This document shows, piece by piece, positions 54,848 through 55,151 of a stretch of 55,151 bases of DNA (position 1 is the stretch's first letter; the number at the start of each line of letters is the position of its first letter). The notes below the pieces were generated by a model. It saw only the letters and a list, made by a program, of their open reading frames with translations. It made no database searches and was not told where the DNA came from. The DNA is from Clostridiales bacterium (lineage in GTDB: Bacteria; Bacillota; Clostridia; Saccharofermentanales; Saccharofermentanaceae). Position numbers and translations under genes: made by a program. Location of the stretch: NCBI GenBank assembly GCA_017958365.1, contig JAGDCV010000001.1:1-55151 (forward strand), read 5' to 3'.

Positions 54848-54866
54848 AATTCAATACCTCCTCCCC

Positions 54867-55151
54867 TTACTTCTTAGCTCCGGTCTTACCTTCCTTGATG
54901 ATAAGGTGCTCGCCGGCATACTTGATACCCTTGCCCTTATAAACATCAGGAACTCTGAGGCTCTTGATCTTAGCTGCTGTCTCACCGACGAGCTGCTTGT
55001 CAGCGCCCTTGACTGAAATCTGTGTCTGGGAAGGAACGTCGATTGTAATTCCTTCAGGTGCCTTGAACTCGATTGGGTGTGAATATCCCAAGTGGAATAC
55101 TACGTCATTACCCTTCTTCTCTGCTCTGTAACCGACACAGTTGATCTCGAG
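54867..55151 (-). CDS. rplF: Ribosomal protein L6 (C-terminal part)
   Basis: The gene enters from the right edge of the window; 94 residues are visible. [14 protein letters not shown] and [15 protein letters not shown] are typical of the second L6 domain. The stop is at 54867. The start lies outside the window. Confidence 0.96.
   Translation of the reverse strand, partial: LEINCVGYRAEKKGNDVVFHLGYSHPIEFKAPEGITIDVPSQTQISVKGADKQLVGETAAKIKSLRVPDVYKGKGIKYAGEHLIIKEGKTGAKK

Noticed and set aside
1..55151. tRNA, rRNA, CRISPR or insertion-sequence elements
   Set aside because: I saw no cloverleaf, regular spaced repeats or transposase-like proteins; the repeats in the first 6 kb are paralogous genes.

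Overview
This window is a stretch of chromosome from a Firmicute of the class Clostridia. The evidence is a spc/alpha ribosomal-protein cluster in Firmicutes order, a downstream rplQ–ECF transporter–truA arrangement, a zinc-lid adenylate kinase, strong AGGAGG ribosome-binding sites and a moderate GC content. I cannot name the genus. Almost everything is on the minus strand, so it reads from right to left; the only clear plus-strand gene is at 16276-18471. I found no tRNA, rRNA, CRISPR array, transposase or phage gene.

Region 1 (55151 down to 47082) is the ribosomal cluster: rplF (cut by the window edge), rplR, rpsE, rplO, secY, a terminator, adk, map, infA, rpmJ, a structured 197-base spacer, rpsM, rpsK, rpsD, rpoA, rplQ and a terminator. 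The rpmD gene (L30), usually found between rpsE and rplO, is absent, and L17 carries an internal insertion. Region 2 (46999 to 40533) holds a fused EcfA1-EcfA2 ATPase, EcfT, a ROK sugar kinase, truA, an unknown membrane protein, and an NfeD/SPFH pair with its own promoter and terminator.

Region 3 (40429 to 18472) is a tightly packed run headed by pncB and a cyclophilin. It continues as a polysaccharide locus with an initiating phosphoglycosyltransferase, two Wzy-like polymerases, a Wzz protein with a degenerate kinase-like tail, several glycosyltransferases, a WbsX-like protein, dTDP-3-amino-sugar enzymes (FdtA/FdtB type), GDP-fucose synthase with an alpha-1,2-fucosyltransferase, a Wzx flippase and a GT-C-type membrane protein. 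A single DUF2142-like membrane gene (16276-18471) runs the other way and splits the locus.

Region 4 (16182 to 1) continues the surface-glycan theme: a GT-C-like protein, rmlA/B/D/C for dTDP-rhamnose, a GT2 enzyme, a GT2-GtrA fusion, two membrane-anchored proteins with lectin-like domains, a TagF-type glycerophosphotransferase, and then at least three tandem copies of a remarkable fusion protein. These fusions join a YidC/Oxa1-like insertase domain to an AlkP/LtaS-type 'sulfatase' domain. RmlA and RmlB supply the dTDP-4-keto-6-deoxyglucose that both the rhamnose and amino-sugar branches use. The likely overall picture is a Wzx/Wzy-made surface polysaccharide containing rhamnose, fucose and a 3-amino-3,6-dideoxyhexose. 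It may be decorated outside the membrane by GT-C enzymes using polyprenyl-phosphate sugars and by phosphoglycerol-type transfers. The YidC–AlkP array is the best candidate for a previously undescribed system.
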